Part shown: piece after piece, positions 9,043 to 18,368 of the stretch
Position numbering within the stretch: the stretch's first letter is position 1
Layout: each line of letters begins with the position of its first letter
From: an uncultured Roseibium sp.
Lineage (GTDB): Bacteria; Pseudomonadota; Alphaproteobacteria; Rhizobiales; Stappiaceae
Assembly: GCF_947494555.1 (NCBI RefSeq)
Contig: NZ_CANLVF010000002.1
Span: forward strand, 248,001 to 312,000
Direction of reading: 5' to 3'
Length of the DNA: 64,000 nucleotides
The notes under the pieces: model-generated
Database searches by the model: none
The model's input: only the letters and a program-made list of their open reading frames with translations
Told to the model about the DNA's origin: nothing
Program-made: the position numbers and the translations under genes

Positions 9043-10064
9043 CTGGTTTCAAATCCAATGCGAGGATCGATCAGCGTGTAGGCAATATCGATGATGAGAT
9101 TGAGCGCGACGAAAAGCAGAGCCATCGCAAGCACAAAACCCTGGACTGCCGCGTAGTCGGACACCACGAGGGCCTCAACCGCATATGATCCGATACCGGG
9201 CCAGGCAAAGACCTTTTCAACCAGCACATTGGCTCCGAGCGTGAATGAAAAGACCATACCGAGCGTCGTAATCACGGGTAGGAGTGCGTTCCGGAACGCA
9301 TAGGTGAAAAGGACCTTGTTTTCAGTCAGTCCTGCGGCGCGCGCCGTGCGGATGTAGTCCGAAGAGAGCGCGGACAGCATTGCGGCGCGTGTCATGCGGG
9401 CGAGCGGTGCCAGCGTGAAAAGCGCAAGCGTGATCGCCGGCAGGATGAGCTGTTTGACGGCTCCGATCCAGGTTTCCCAGTCGCCGGCGATCGCCGCGTC
9501 GATCAGATAGAATCCAGTTACGTGATCCGGCTCGATATAGATGAAATCAAGACGCCCGAGCGGAGACGGCGCGATGCCGAGCAGGTAGTAAAAAACATAG
9601 ATCAGCACAACGCCTGTGAAAAACGTTGGCAGCGAAACGCCGGCCGTCACCAAAACCCTGCACAAATGGTCGACTGTGGTTCCGGGCCGGGTCGCAGCGA
9701 GGACCCCGAGCGGTATGGCGATGGCGCATGACAGAAGAAGCGCCGTCAGGGTCAGTTCAAGCGATGCCGGCAACCGGTTTGCAAGGTCGGACAGAACCGG
9801 CTGGCCGGTTGATATGGACTGCCCCAGATCACCGGAAAGAACATCCCCGGCATAGACGAAAAACTGCTCCGGGAGTGACTTGTCGAGCCCGAGCGCCGTG
9901 CGGATCTGGGCAATGGAGGCTTCATCGGCGGCTGGCCCGGCGAAGTAGACCGCCGGGTCACCTGGAAGGGCGCGGGTCAGCAAAAAGCTGACCACAACAA
10001 CCCCCAGGATCACGGGAATGGCATGTGCGATCCTGTAACCAACCGTGGCAAGACGCCCGCTCAT
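9039..10064 (-). CDS. Peptide-type ABC transporter permease (DppB-like)
   Basis: A 341-residue inner-membrane permease of the OppB/DppB family with an N-terminal membrane segment containing ARAL-like TRALPGDPA, a short periplasmic region, and about five further segments. The EAA loop is seen around SDYIRTARAAGLTENKVLF. It starts 3 bp after the stop of the binding-protein gene, so the three genes are tightly coupled. Confidence 0.9.
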   Translation of the reverse strand: MSGRLATVGYRIAHAIPVILGVVVVSFLLTRALPGDPAVYFAGPAADEASIAQIRTALGLDKSLPEQFFVYAGDVLSGDLGQSISTGQPVLSDLANRLPASLELTLTALLLSCAIAIPLGVLAATRPGTTVDHLCRVLVTAGVSLPTFFTGVVLIYVFYYLLGIAPSPLGRLDFIYIEPDHVTGFYLIDAAIAGDWETWIGAVKQLILPAITLALFTLAPLARMTRAAMLSALSSDYIRTARAAGLTENKVLFTYAFRNALLPVITTLGMVFSFTLGANVLVEKVFAWPGIGSYAVEALVVSDYAAVQGFVLAMALLFVALNLIIDIAYTLIDPRIGFETR

Positions 10065-10067
10065 GGA

Positions 10068-11693
10068 TCAGCTCTTTGCCAGACCACGCACATCGAGCTG
10101 GCGATGGAACCAGTACTCGTAGCCGGAGACTTCGCGTGTGCCGACATTCAAAGCCGGCTGCCAGAGCGCGATGCGCGGTACTTCATCCCACACGATCTCG
10201 ATCATACGCTTGATCTTGGGCGCGTAATCCGGATCGTCGACATTCATGTGCAGCGTTTCGCCGGTGAGCGTTTCAATTTCCTCGTTACGATAGTTCGATG
10301 AATTGAACAGGTGACCTTCCAGATACGCCCAGAAGAAATAGTAGCAGGGGTAATTCAACCATCCGCCAAACGTTTCCAGGTGAAGCGGCAGCCGTTTTTC
10401 AACGAGCGAGGCGGTGCGCCAATTAGCGCCCGGGATTTTCTCGATCGTCGCCTTGATGCCGATCTTGGCGAGATTTTCTTGGATCAGAAGCGCAGCCGGT
10501 TCCATCCAGTCGGTCTGACTGAGCGAAATCGAAAGCGGGACTTCGAAACCGGATCCGTGACCGGCTTCCTCCAGAAGCGCTTTCGCCTTGTCGAGATCCG
10601 TCGAATAGGGGAACTTCTGCGGCCAGGCGATATCTGCCGGTGTCGTGGAAGCACCACCCCACATGGGTGCGCCCCGGCCATAGGCAGCCGTCTGGAACAC
10701 CTCTTCATAAGGTACGGACCATGCAATTGCCTGACGCACCTTCTTGTCCTTGAAGGGCTCGAACGACAGGTTCGGACACAGGCAGTAAATGGCGTTTTCG
10801 ATCGGTGTCGTCGCAATCGTGATGTCTTCGGTTTCGGACAATTCCTTTGCGTCTTTGTTCGGCATGTTGAAGGACATGTTGACGTCGCCGCGCTCCAGAA
10901 GCGCGCGTCGGGTGGCCGGGCTTGGAACTTCCCTCAGAACGACACGTTTAACGGAAGGCAGAGGGCCGGATGTCCACTCGTCATTGCGCTCATAGACGAG
11001 TTGCTCACCCGGCTTCCAGGACGCGACCTTGAACGCTCCCGATCCGGACGGGTTCTTGTGCAGGTATTCCATTGCCCAGGGATCCTCGTCGGTCGCATTG
11101 GCGATTGCGACCTTCGAATTGATGATCATTGGAACGGGAACGGCAAGGTCCGGCAAAGTCAGCTTGGACTTGCGCAGCAGGTTGATCTTGAAGGTCAGGT
11201 CATCAACCGCTTCAAACTGCTCGGGTTTTTCAAGCGACCCCGCCTTCATCTGCACCGTCGGGAACCCGCCGACACTGACCGCCCTGTCAAAGGACCACTT
11301 CACATCGGCTGCCGTTATCGGCGATCCGTCCTGGAACTTTCCGGCGGGACGCAGCTTGAAAACTATGGCCATCCCGTCATCGGTGAACTCCCAGCTTTCG
11401 GCGATCTCGGGTTCAATCACGGAGTAATCATAGGACAGGCTGCCGTCCTCGAGCGTCTTGGTGCCGAAACTGACAAGTCGGTCATAGACGTTGACCGCCA
11501 CCTGATAGCTTGGCCTGTTCGTTCCCGTGCGATGAATGTCGAGACTGTTGATCGTCTGTCCGGTAACGGCCACCACAACGTCATTGCCGGCAGCTGAGGC
11601 CGGAAGGACTTTCAAAAACGGTAAAACGGATGCTCCGAGCACTGTTGCGCCGGCGCCCTTCAAGAACCCGCGGCGTGAAGAATTATAGGTCAT
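10068..11693 (-). CDS. Peptide-type ABC transporter substrate-binding protein
   Basis: A 541-residue SBP_bac_5-family protein. The N-terminus carries a Tat-type signal (SSRRGFLKGAG, cleavage near PASAAG). The mature part shows the family hallmarks: an early NSLDIHRTG substrate region, an IEPEIAESWEFTDDG segment, and the KDKKVRQAIAW motif. The ATG at 11693 was chosen for its GAGGGG site about 8 bp upstream and for the signal peptide. It is divergent from the LysR gene at 11834. Family members bind oligopeptides but also nickel, glutathione or small amides; the operon ends in allophanate hydrolase, so a ureide or amide ligand is a reasonable inference. Confidence 0.88.
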   Translation of the reverse strand: MTYNSSRRGFLKGAGATVLGASVLPFLKVLPASAAGNDVVVAVTGQTINSLDIHRTGTNRPSYQVAVNVYDRLVSFGTKTLEDGSLSYDYSVIEPEIAESWEFTDDGMAIVFKLRPAGKFQDGSPITAADVKWSFDRAVSVGGFPTVQMKAGSLEKPEQFEAVDDLTFKINLLRKSKLTLPDLAVPVPMIINSKVAIANATDEDPWAMEYLHKNPSGSGAFKVASWKPGEQLVYERNDEWTSGPLPSVKRVVLREVPSPATRRALLERGDVNMSFNMPNKDAKELSETEDITIATTPIENAIYCLCPNLSFEPFKDKKVRQAIAWSVPYEEVFQTAAYGRGAPMWGGASTTPADIAWPQKFPYSTDLDKAKALLEEAGHGSGFEVPLSISLSQTDWMEPAALLIQENLAKIGIKATIEKIPGANWRTASLVEKRLPLHLETFGGWLNYPCYYFFWAYLEGHLFNSSNYRNEEIETLTGETLHMNVDDPDYAPKIKRMIEIVWDEVPRIALWQPALNVGTREVSGYEYWFHRQLDVRGLAKS

Positions 11694-11833
11694 AGTAATC
11701 CCCTCTTGGAAGGAAGGCGGAGAAATGCCCTTTCCACTCGTCACCACGATGCGATTTATCGGTGCGTACTTCTATTGCTATTTTTGCAGCTTTATGCTTC
11801 GTAATTTGCAGCACCAGATCTAAGGCATTGAAT
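11694..11833. promoter_or_regulatory. Divergent control region, ABC/atzF operon and LysR gene
   Basis: This 140-bp gap separates two divergent starts, the classic arrangement for a LysR-type activator that controls the neighbouring operon and itself. The stretch from about 11755 to 11830 is A/T-rich. I did not identify a specific operator with confidence. Confidence 0.4.
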
Positions 11834-12742
11834 ATGAAACACCTTCAGACGCTTAAGCTGATCGATGCGGTGACAAGAGCCGGGTCCATCCGCAAGGCAG
11901 CGGAAGACATGCACATCACGTCATCGGCGCTCAATCGCCGTATCCTGGGCTTTGAAGAAGAATTCGGTGCAGCGATTTTCGAGAGGCTGCACGGCGGCGT
12001 CCGCCTCAACCCGGCCGGTGAACTGCTGATCCAGCATATCCGCGGCCAAATGGCTGATCTGGATCGGGTTCGCAGCCAGGTCGCGGACCTTTCCGGCCTA
12101 CGCCGGGGACATGTCAGCATCGCGTGTTCGCAGGCGATTCAGCCGTACTTCATGCCGGCGCAGATTGCGGCCTATAGAGCCGAGCATCCGGACGTGTCGT
12201 TTTCCGTTCATGTCAGAGACAGGGATGCTGCGGAAGCGGATCTGCGCGCATTCGAAAGCGATCTGGCGCTTGTTTTCGAACCGGTTCACATCGGCGACAT
12301 TGATGTTCTTTTGGCCGTGGAACAACCTGTTTACGCCGTCATGGAAAAGACCCATCCATTGGCGACAAAAAAGAAACTGCGCCTGCGCGACTGTCTCGGA
12401 TACGCTCATGTCGTTCCACCCAAGCGCATCGGCATCCGGTACCTGCTCGATCTGGCAGTCGCCAGCATGAGCCAGAAAATGGAGCCTATCGCAGAGGCCG
12501 ATTCCTTCGAGTTCATGCGCCACTATGTGCAGCATGAACGCGCGGTCGGGTTTCAGTTTCCCATCGGGCTCAATATTTCAGGAGATGACCGTCTGGTGTT
12601 CAGACCCCTGCCCAAGGAAGACGTTCCCTATGGCACTCTCGCTCTGATGCAGATGCGTGGCCGGACGCTGTCGGTTGCCTCTGCCCGCTTTGCCAACCAG
12701 TTGGCAACCGCACTCACCAGTCTTCGAAACAACCTGGATTGA
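11834..12742 (+). CDS. LysR-family transcriptional regulator
   Basis: A 302-residue regulator with an N-terminal winged helix-turn-helix (about residues 1-62; AGSIRKAAEDMHITSSALNRRI is the recognition region) and a periplasmic-binding-like effector domain (about 90-290). The ATG at 11834 gives the usual family length and starts with MKHLQTLKLIDAVTRAG, a normal LysR opening; the longer reading from 11762 adds a hydrophobic stretch not seen in the family. It is divergent from the ABC/atzF operon and probably controls it in response to the transported compound. Confidence 0.88.
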   Translation: MKHLQTLKLIDAVTRAGSIRKAAEDMHITSSALNRRILGFEEEFGAAIFERLHGGVRLNPAGELLIQHIRGQMADLDRVRSQVADLSGLRRGHVSIACSQAIQPYFMPAQIAAYRAEHPDVSFSVHVRDRDAAEADLRAFESDLALVFEPVHIGDIDVLLAVEQPVYAVMEKTHPLATKKKLRLRDCLGYAHVVPPKRIGIRYLLDLAVASMSQKMEPIAEADSFEFMRHYVQHERAVGFQFPIGLNISGDDRLVFRPLPKEDVPYGTLALMQMRGRTLSVASARFANQLATALTSLRNNLD

Positions 12743-12952
12743 CCTAAGCGAGTTTGCGCTTACGCGTGAGAATGCAGCATCAATCAAATGTGCACACGTT
12801 TAAAGGCCTGAGCAACAAGGGATCGGTTTCAACGACCCTCGAAGATCTCGAATGAAACGTGTCGAACATCTATATTTTTCAAATATTTAACGATCTTTTT
12901 TAAGGTATCACCAGAGAACGGGATCCTCACGCGACAGGCAGCCTGTTTCCGA

Positions 12953-14377
12953 TCACTGATTGCTCATGGCTTTAAGCGGTGGTTCGACATCATCCGGGAT
13001 CGGACAGGCGTAAGGGTCAATCTCCAGTTTTCTCAAGTGGGCATCTTTTGCGCTTTGTAGAGTGGTGCTGTCCTCGAACAGATCAACTGCTGTGCCCGCC
13101 ATTATTTTGGCCGCGTGGGTCATGCCCTTGTGCGCCGCCGGGGCTTTGCCCTGAGCAGTCAGCTGCCAGGTATGAAACGGTGTGCCGACTGCGCAAGTGG
13201 CAACCCGCGCCTGAACCGTCGGGACAGCCCAGCTGACATCACCGACGTCGGTCGAACCTTCCCCACCCTCGCTGTGCCGGTCAAGCGGCGCAACAAAATC
13301 GCAAAGGGCAAGATCCGGTTTCACTTCCGCACCGATCCTTCTGAACGAGACTGTGATGTTGTCCTGACTGAGGGTCGCACGGATTTTTTCCGCGAACTCC
13401 CGGTCATGATCGTCAAACTCCGGCGCACCGAGCCGCTCCAGGTTCCTCTGCATGATTTCTTCCAGTGGCCGGTTGCCGAGGAGATTGGAAACCCCGCTGA
13501 CCACGTTTGTCTCGACTTTCGTTTCCGTCATCAGGGCAGCGCCCTCCGCGATCTTGCGTACACGTTCAATCAAACTGCGCAGTTCGGAAAGATCCCGCGC
13601 CCTGACAAGTTGGCGCACAGTCGCCTTGGACTGCACAACGTTTGGGGCAATGCCGCCTGCATCCAGATAGGCATAGTGCACCCTCGCTTCGTCGGGCATA
13701 TGCTCACGCATATAGTTGACACCGACATTCATCAGCTCAATGGCATCAAGCGCGCTCCGTCCAAGTTCAGGGGCGCCGGCCGCGTGAGCTGCACGGCCGT
13801 GAAAGGTGAAATCGATGCGCGTGTTGGCAAGCGACCTGGCTTCATTGACCGCCGTGAAGGTTGCCGGATGCCAGGAAATCGCGGCGTCCACATCGTCAAA
13901 AACGCCCTCTCGCACCATGAAGGTCTTGGCCGCACCGCCCTCCTCTGCCGGGCAGCCGTAGTAACGCACACGTCCCTTGATGCCCCGCTCGCTCAGATAG
14001 TCCTTGACGGCAGACGCCGCCAGCAATGCGGCCGCGCCGAGGAGATTGTGCCCGCACCCGTGCCCTGGCCCGCCATTTTCAACCGGTTGGTGCTCCGCAA
14101 CACCAGCAACCTGTCCCAATTCAGGGAGAGCATCGAATTCACCTAGGATGGCGATCACAGGTCCTTCGTCCCCTGCCTCGCCGACTATAGCCGTCGGTAT
14201 TCCGGCAACACCTTCCGTGATGTGAAATCCTTCCTGCTCCAGCATCTTCTTGTGTTCGGCGACGGATTTGAACTCGGTATAAGCGATTTCCGGCAGGTCG
14301 AAGACACGATCCGACAGCCCGACATAGTCTTCCCGGCGCGCGTCAATCAGATCCCAGACTCGATCCGTGTTGTTCAT
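12953..14377 (-). CDS. M20-family amidohydrolase (AbgB-like)
   Basis: A 474-residue zinc-dependent amidohydrolase of the M20D group that includes AbgB (aminobenzoyl-glutamate hydrolase subunit B) and indole-acetyl-amino-acid hydrolases. Metal-site motifs are visible: GEFDALPE, GPGHGCGHN, CPAEEGG, and HGRAAHAAGAP in the lid domain. The ATG at 14377 is preceded by GGAGGAAAGA; the longer reading from 14410 has no ribosome site. It lies 72 bp downstream of a dipeptide-type ABC operon on the same strand. It would cleave an amide bond in an imported N-acyl amino acid or dipeptide; the true substrate is unknown. Confidence 0.85.
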   Translation of the reverse strand: MNNTDRVWDLIDARREDYVGLSDRVFDLPEIAYTEFKSVAEHKKMLEQEGFHITEGVAGIPTAIVGEAGDEGPVIAILGEFDALPELGQVAGVAEHQPVENGGPGHGCGHNLLGAAALLAASAVKDYLSERGIKGRVRYYGCPAEEGGAAKTFMVREGVFDDVDAAISWHPATFTAVNEARSLANTRIDFTFHGRAAHAAGAPELGRSALDAIELMNVGVNYMREHMPDEARVHYAYLDAGGIAPNVVQSKATVRQLVRARDLSELRSLIERVRKIAEGAALMTETKVETNVVSGVSNLLGNRPLEEIMQRNLERLGAPEFDDHDREFAEKIRATLSQDNITVSFRRIGAEVKPDLALCDFVAPLDRHSEGGEGSTDVGDVSWAVPTVQARVATCAVGTPFHTWQLTAQGKAPAAHKGMTHAAKIMAGTAVDLFEDSTTLQSAKDAHLRKLEIDPYACPIPDDVEPPLKAMSNQ

Positions 14378-14449
14378 TCTTTCCTCCAATGTCGCGCGGA
14401 TGCCGGTCACGCCTGGATCAATCGCGTCCGGCGATGCACTTGGCTCCGT

Positions 14450-15448
14450 TCAAATGTCCTTCCAAAAGTGGCAGGCAACTGAGTGAGCGTCTCCGAATGT
14501 CTCAAGCTGTGGCTGGCTCTGACGGCAAATGTCTTGCGCATGCGGGCATCGCGGATTGAAATAACACCCGTCTGGCGGTGCCAATGGTGAGGGAATCTCG
14601 CCTTCGATCGGGGCGAAGGCGCGCTTGCGCTGATCCAGACGAGGCGCTTCCGCCAGGAGCGCCTTTGTGTACGGGTGCCTGGGTGCGCTGAAGATTTCCT
14701 CCGTCGAAGCACTCTCCACAATCCGTCCGAGATACATGATCGCTACACGGTCTGCGATATGCTCAACAACGCTGAGATCGTGACTGATGAACAGGTAGGT
14801 CAACCCAAACTCTTCGCGCAAGTCCATGAAAAGGTTGATGACTTGAGCCTGGATCGACACGTCCAGTGCGGCAATTGCCTCGTCGCACACGAGAAACTTC
14901 GGCTTGACTGCGAGCGCGCGCGCGATCCCGATGCGCTGGCGCTGGCCACCTGAAAACTGGTGCGCGTATCGCCGCTTCAACGACGGATCGAGACCGACCT
15001 TGCGCATGATGTCGTCGACATAGTCGGACGCTTCGCTTCTCGAAACAATGCCATGAACCTTCGGAGCTTCACCGATGATGTCCTCGACGCGCATTCTGGG
15101 GTTCAGGCTGGCAAACGGATCCTGAAAAATCATCTGAACTGCGAGCGTTGCAGCCTTCTTGTCAGCGCTCGAGAGAGTCGCGACATCATTGCCTTGAAAG
15201 AGAAGCTGGCCCGAACTCGGCGCATGAATTCCGGCGACTACGCGACCGAGGGTGGACTTGCCGCACCCAGATTCGCCAACCAGCCCGAGGACTTCCCCAT
15301 CGCGAATATCCAGTGTGACGTCGTCAACCGCGTGAACGACTTCCTCACGCACGCCCGCGCCAAGTTTCTGGGCAATCTTTCCGGCGACATCCAATCGCTT
15401 GGCAAAGCGTTTTGACACAGCGCGGATTTCGACCAACGGTTCCGTCAT
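14450..15448 (-). CDS. Dipeptide-type ABC transporter ATP-binding protein (DppF-like)
   Basis: A 332-residue ATPase with Walker A GESGCGKST, signature FSGGQ, Walker B FLVCDEAIAALD and a C-terminal oligopeptide-transporter extension (CYFNPRCPHA, the cysteine-containing motif common in this class). Walker B reads CDEAIAALD rather than the usual DEPTSALD; the catalytic Glu is present. The ATG at 15448 overlaps the stop of the partner ATPase by 4 bp, which rules out the longer reading to 15568. Confidence 0.9.
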   Translation of the reverse strand: MTEPLVEIRAVSKRFAKRLDVAGKIAQKLGAGVREEVVHAVDDVTLDIRDGEVLGLVGESGCGKSTLGRVVAGIHAPSSGQLLFQGNDVATLSSADKKAATLAVQMIFQDPFASLNPRMRVEDIIGEAPKVHGIVSRSEASDYVDDIMRKVGLDPSLKRRYAHQFSGGQRQRIGIARALAVKPKFLVCDEAIAALDVSIQAQVINLFMDLREEFGLTYLFISHDLSVVEHIADRVAIMYLGRIVESASTEEIFSAPRHPYTKALLAEAPRLDQRKRAFAPIEGEIPSPLAPPDGCYFNPRCPHAQDICRQSQPQLETFGDAHSVACHFWKDI

Positions 15449-16419
15449 TGCACAACCGCCTGCGCCTGCGGGTGATAGCAGCGTAATTCGCGGTTCGCCA
15501 CTTGCTCGACCGGTGGCGGTGCCTTGCAGGCGTCGCTCGCAAACGCACAGCGCGGTGCGAAGGCGCACCCAGACGGCAATGCCAGCATGTTCGGCGTCAT
15601 GCCTTCAATCTGGAACAGTCTTTCTCCCCGGTTGTTCGCCGTCGGAACTGACCCGAGCAACCCCACCGTATAGGGATGAAGCGGTCGATCGATGACGTCA
15701 TCAGTTTGACCCTGTTCGACGATGCGCCCCGCATACATCACCGAAATCCTGTCGGCGAGACCAGCAACGACCGCAAGGTCATGTGTTATCCAGATCATTG
15801 CCGTTCCCGTTTGCCGCGTCAGTTTCTGGGCCTCAAAAATGATCTGCGCCTGAATGGTGACGTCAAGGGCCGTCGTTGGTTCATCCGCTATGATGAGATC
15901 CGGTTTGTTCAGGAACGCGATGGCGATGGAAACACGCTGACGCATGCCGCCTGACAGCTGGTGCGGATAGGCCCTTAGGCGTTCTTCCGGTGACGGTATT
16001 CCAACCAGACCGAGCGCATTCCGGCATCGTTCCCAGGCTTCCCTTTTAGGCAAGCTCTCATGCGCTAGGATCGCTTCCATCATCTGAGTATCGATGCGCA
16101 GAACCGGGTTGAGCGTCATCATCGGATCCTGGAAGATCATTGAAATCCGATTGCCTCTGATGGATTTGAGTTGGTCCTCGGGTGCATTTGCAATGTTGTC
16201 GCCATTGAAACGGATCGCTCCCTCGACAATCCTTCCGGGCTGGTCGATCAATCCGAGGATCGAGAACCCCGTGATGGATTTACCCGATCCGGATTCTCCT
16301 ACGAGCCCCATGACCTCGCCTTTGCTGACGGCAAAGTCGACCCCATCGACAGCCTTGACGACACCCGCATGCGTGAAGAAATGCGTCTTCAATCCGCTCA
16401 CTTCCAGAACTGCCGTCAT
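15445..16419 (-). CDS. Dipeptide-type ABC transporter ATP-binding protein (DppD-like)
   Basis: A 324-residue ATPase with Walker A GESGSGKS, signature LSGGM, Walker B LIIADEPTTALD and a C-terminal CAFAPRCAFA cysteine motif of the oligopeptide/dipeptide class. The start overlaps the stop of the DppC-like permease by 4 bp, and its own stop overlaps the start of the DppF-like ATPase. Confidence 0.9.
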   Translation of the reverse strand: MTAVLEVSGLKTHFFTHAGVVKAVDGVDFAVSKGEVMGLVGESGSGKSITGFSILGLIDQPGRIVEGAIRFNGDNIANAPEDQLKSIRGNRISMIFQDPMMTLNPVLRIDTQMMEAILAHESLPKREAWERCRNALGLVGIPSPEERLRAYPHQLSGGMRQRVSIAIAFLNKPDLIIADEPTTALDVTIQAQIIFEAQKLTRQTGTAMIWITHDLAVVAGLADRISVMYAGRIVEQGQTDDVIDRPLHPYTVGLLGSVPTANNRGERLFQIEGMTPNMLALPSGCAFAPRCAFASDACKAPPPVEQVANRELRCYHPQAQAVVQ

Positions 16420-17333
16420 TTCTTCAGCCTCGGATTGAGCACATCACGCAACTGGTCACCGACCAGGTTTATCGACGCAACAGTCAGGAGGAGCGCAATT
16501 CCGGGAAAAACCGATATCCAGTATCGGCCGGACAGCATGTACTCAAAGCCATTGGCGATCAGAACACCGAGCGACGGTTCTGTTTGCGGCAACCCAACCC
16601 CGAGAAACGAAAGGGTTGCTTCCAGCGAAACCGCATGCGCGGTCTGCACAGTGCCAACGACGATCAACGGCGCAAGGCAGTTGGGAAGAATGTGTCCGAA
16701 GACAACTCTCATTCGGGAAAGCCCCAGACACTGGGCCGCTTCAACATATTCCTTGCTGCGCTCCACCAGCGCAGTTGCTCGAACCGTTCGCGCATAATAG
16801 GCCCATTGCGCGACGACTAGCGCGAGGATGATCTTGTCAACTCCCTTACCGAGGACGGCGACCAGCATCAGCGCCACAAGCGTTGCCGGAAACGATAGCT
16901 GAAGATCTACGACGCGCATGATGATTGCTTCCGTCCGGCCACCGACATATGCGGCGAGCAGGCCGACAGTCATGCCGATGAACAAAGCGATCACACCCGA
17001 CGCGATGCCCACCGAGATCGAAATTCGAAGCCCGTATAAGATCGCTGAATAGAGGTCCCTGCCCGCGCCATCCGATCCGAGCCACATGGTATAACCGGCA
17101 AACGCTTCTGATCCCGGTGGCAGACGGCCGTCAAGCACGTCGACCTGCGCCAGGTCATAAGGATTTTGCGGTGTGATCCAGGGTGCCAGAATCGCGAGCA
17201 GGACGATGATAGTGAATATGACGAACGCGCAGGTCGCGATACGGCTTTCAAAAAACTCGGCGCGAAAGCGCTGAAATGGCGTCTCGACTTTGACGCTCGC
17301 AGGAGCAACGGATTGTATCGTGCTGTCGGTCAT
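16416..17333 (-). CDS. Dipeptide-type ABC transporter permease (DppC-like)
   Basis: A 305-residue inner-membrane permease of the OppC/DppC family. The first membrane segment is near residues 35-52, then a periplasmic loop with MWLGSDGAGRDLYSAI, then five membrane segments with the EAA loop around EYVEAAQCLGLSRMRVVF. Both ends overlap neighbouring genes by 4 bp, so the whole operon is translationally coupled. Confidence 0.9.
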   Translation of the reverse strand: MTDSTIQSVAPASVKVETPFQRFRAEFFESRIATCAFVIFTIIVLLAILAPWITPQNPYDLAQVDVLDGRLPPGSEAFAGYTMWLGSDGAGRDLYSAILYGLRISISVGIASGVIALFIGMTVGLLAAYVGGRTEAIIMRVVDLQLSFPATLVALMLVAVLGKGVDKIILALVVAQWAYYARTVRATALVERSKEYVEAAQCLGLSRMRVVFGHILPNCLAPLIVVGTVQTAHAVSLEATLSFLGVGLPQTEPSLGVLIANGFEYMLSGRYWISVFPGIALLLTVASINLVGDQLRDVLNPRLKK

Positions 17334-18307
17334 GCGCCCTGATCCTGAAGACGGACCCGCGGATCCAAGATTGAATAAAGGATGTCAACAACCAGATTTA
17401 TCAGGACAAAGAACAAGACCATGATCATCAGGTAAGCCACGACCACCGGGCGATCGAGCTGCAAGATGGCGTCGATCAGCAGTTTACCCATGCCCGGCCA
17501 GGCAAAGATCGTTTCGGTCACCACGGAAAATCCGATGAGACTGCCGAATTCCAGCCCCATCACCGTGACGACGGGGATCATGATGTTTTTCATGACATGT
17601 ACGAAGATGATCCGGCTGGTCGAAAGCCCCTTGGCGCGCGCGTACTTCACATAGTCCTGCCCCATTGCCTCGCGCACTCCGGCGCGGGTAAGCCGGATCG
17701 CAAGCGATATTTTCAGGAGCGAAAGGTTCAGTGCCGGCAGGAATATGTGTCTGATGCCATCCCACGTCGCAAGACTGGTCTCGATCCCGAAGATCGAGGC
17801 TGTGTCACCTCGCCCTGTAGAGGGAAGCCAGCCGAGTTCGACTGCAAACAGCAGAATGAGCATAAGACCAACCCAGAAGGTCGGCAGCGAAAAGCCGAGA
17901 ATGGATCCCGCCATGATGCCTTTCGACACAGGGTTGTCCGGGTAGAGTCCTGAAAAAAGGCCGAGCGGAATACCAAGGACGATCGATAGAAACAGTGCGC
18001 TGAATGCCAGTTCCAGCGTCGCCGGCATGTGATGCAGGATCAGTTTGAGCGCCGGCTCGCCGAAGACAAAAGAGTCCCCAAGATTGCCCTGCAGAGCGCC
18101 CTTCAGAAACAAAAAATACTGTTCCCATATGGGCCGGTCGAGCCCGAGACGACGGATCGCTGCTTCGATATCCGCTTGATCCGCGTCAGGACTGACCAGC
18201 ATGTATACCGGGTCGCCGACAACGTTCACGCCGAAGAAGACGATGACCGACATGAGAAACACGACAAAGATCGCCTGCATCAGCCGACGGATGACGAAAA
18301 CAGTCAT
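17330..18307 (-). CDS. Dipeptide-type ABC transporter permease (DppB-like)
   Basis: A 325-residue inner-membrane permease of the OppB/DppB family with the N-terminal IRRLMQAIFVVFLMSVIVFF segment, a GDPVYMLVSPDA loop and the EAA-type DYVKYARAKGLSTSRIIF loop. It starts about 60 bp after the binding-protein gene, past a hairpin at 18333-18358, and overlaps the next permease by 4 bp. Confidence 0.9.
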   Translation of the reverse strand: MTVFVIRRLMQAIFVVFLMSVIVFFGVNVVGDPVYMLVSPDADQADIEAAIRRLGLDRPIWEQYFLFLKGALQGNLGDSFVFGEPALKLILHHMPATLELAFSALFLSIVLGIPLGLFSGLYPDNPVSKGIMAGSILGFSLPTFWVGLMLILLFAVELGWLPSTGRGDTASIFGIETSLATWDGIRHIFLPALNLSLLKISLAIRLTRAGVREAMGQDYVKYARAKGLSTSRIIFVHVMKNIMIPVVTVMGLEFGSLIGFSVVTETIFAWPGMGKLLIDAILQLDRPVVVAYLMIMVLFFVLINLVVDILYSILDPRVRLQDQGA

Positions 18308-18332
18308 TGGGTTTTCTCGATTTGAGGAAGGA

Positions 18333-18358
18333 CCGGGGCGCTGAACACAGCGACCCGG
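18333..18358 (-). terminator. Stem-loop between binding protein and permease genes
   Basis: A 10-bp inverted repeat with one mismatch (CCGGGGCGCT / AGCGACCCGG) and a 6-nt loop lies just after the binding-protein stop, without a clear U-tract. It probably lowers read-through into the permease genes or protects the 3' end of the binding-protein message. A similar hairpin follows the BMP binding protein at 3210-3241. Confidence 0.5.
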
Positions 18359-18368
18359 ATATCTGCAG

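Noticed and set aside
10311..11597. 428-codon open frame opposite the binding-protein gene
   Set aside because: Shadow of the substrate-binding protein; no ribosome site or domain.
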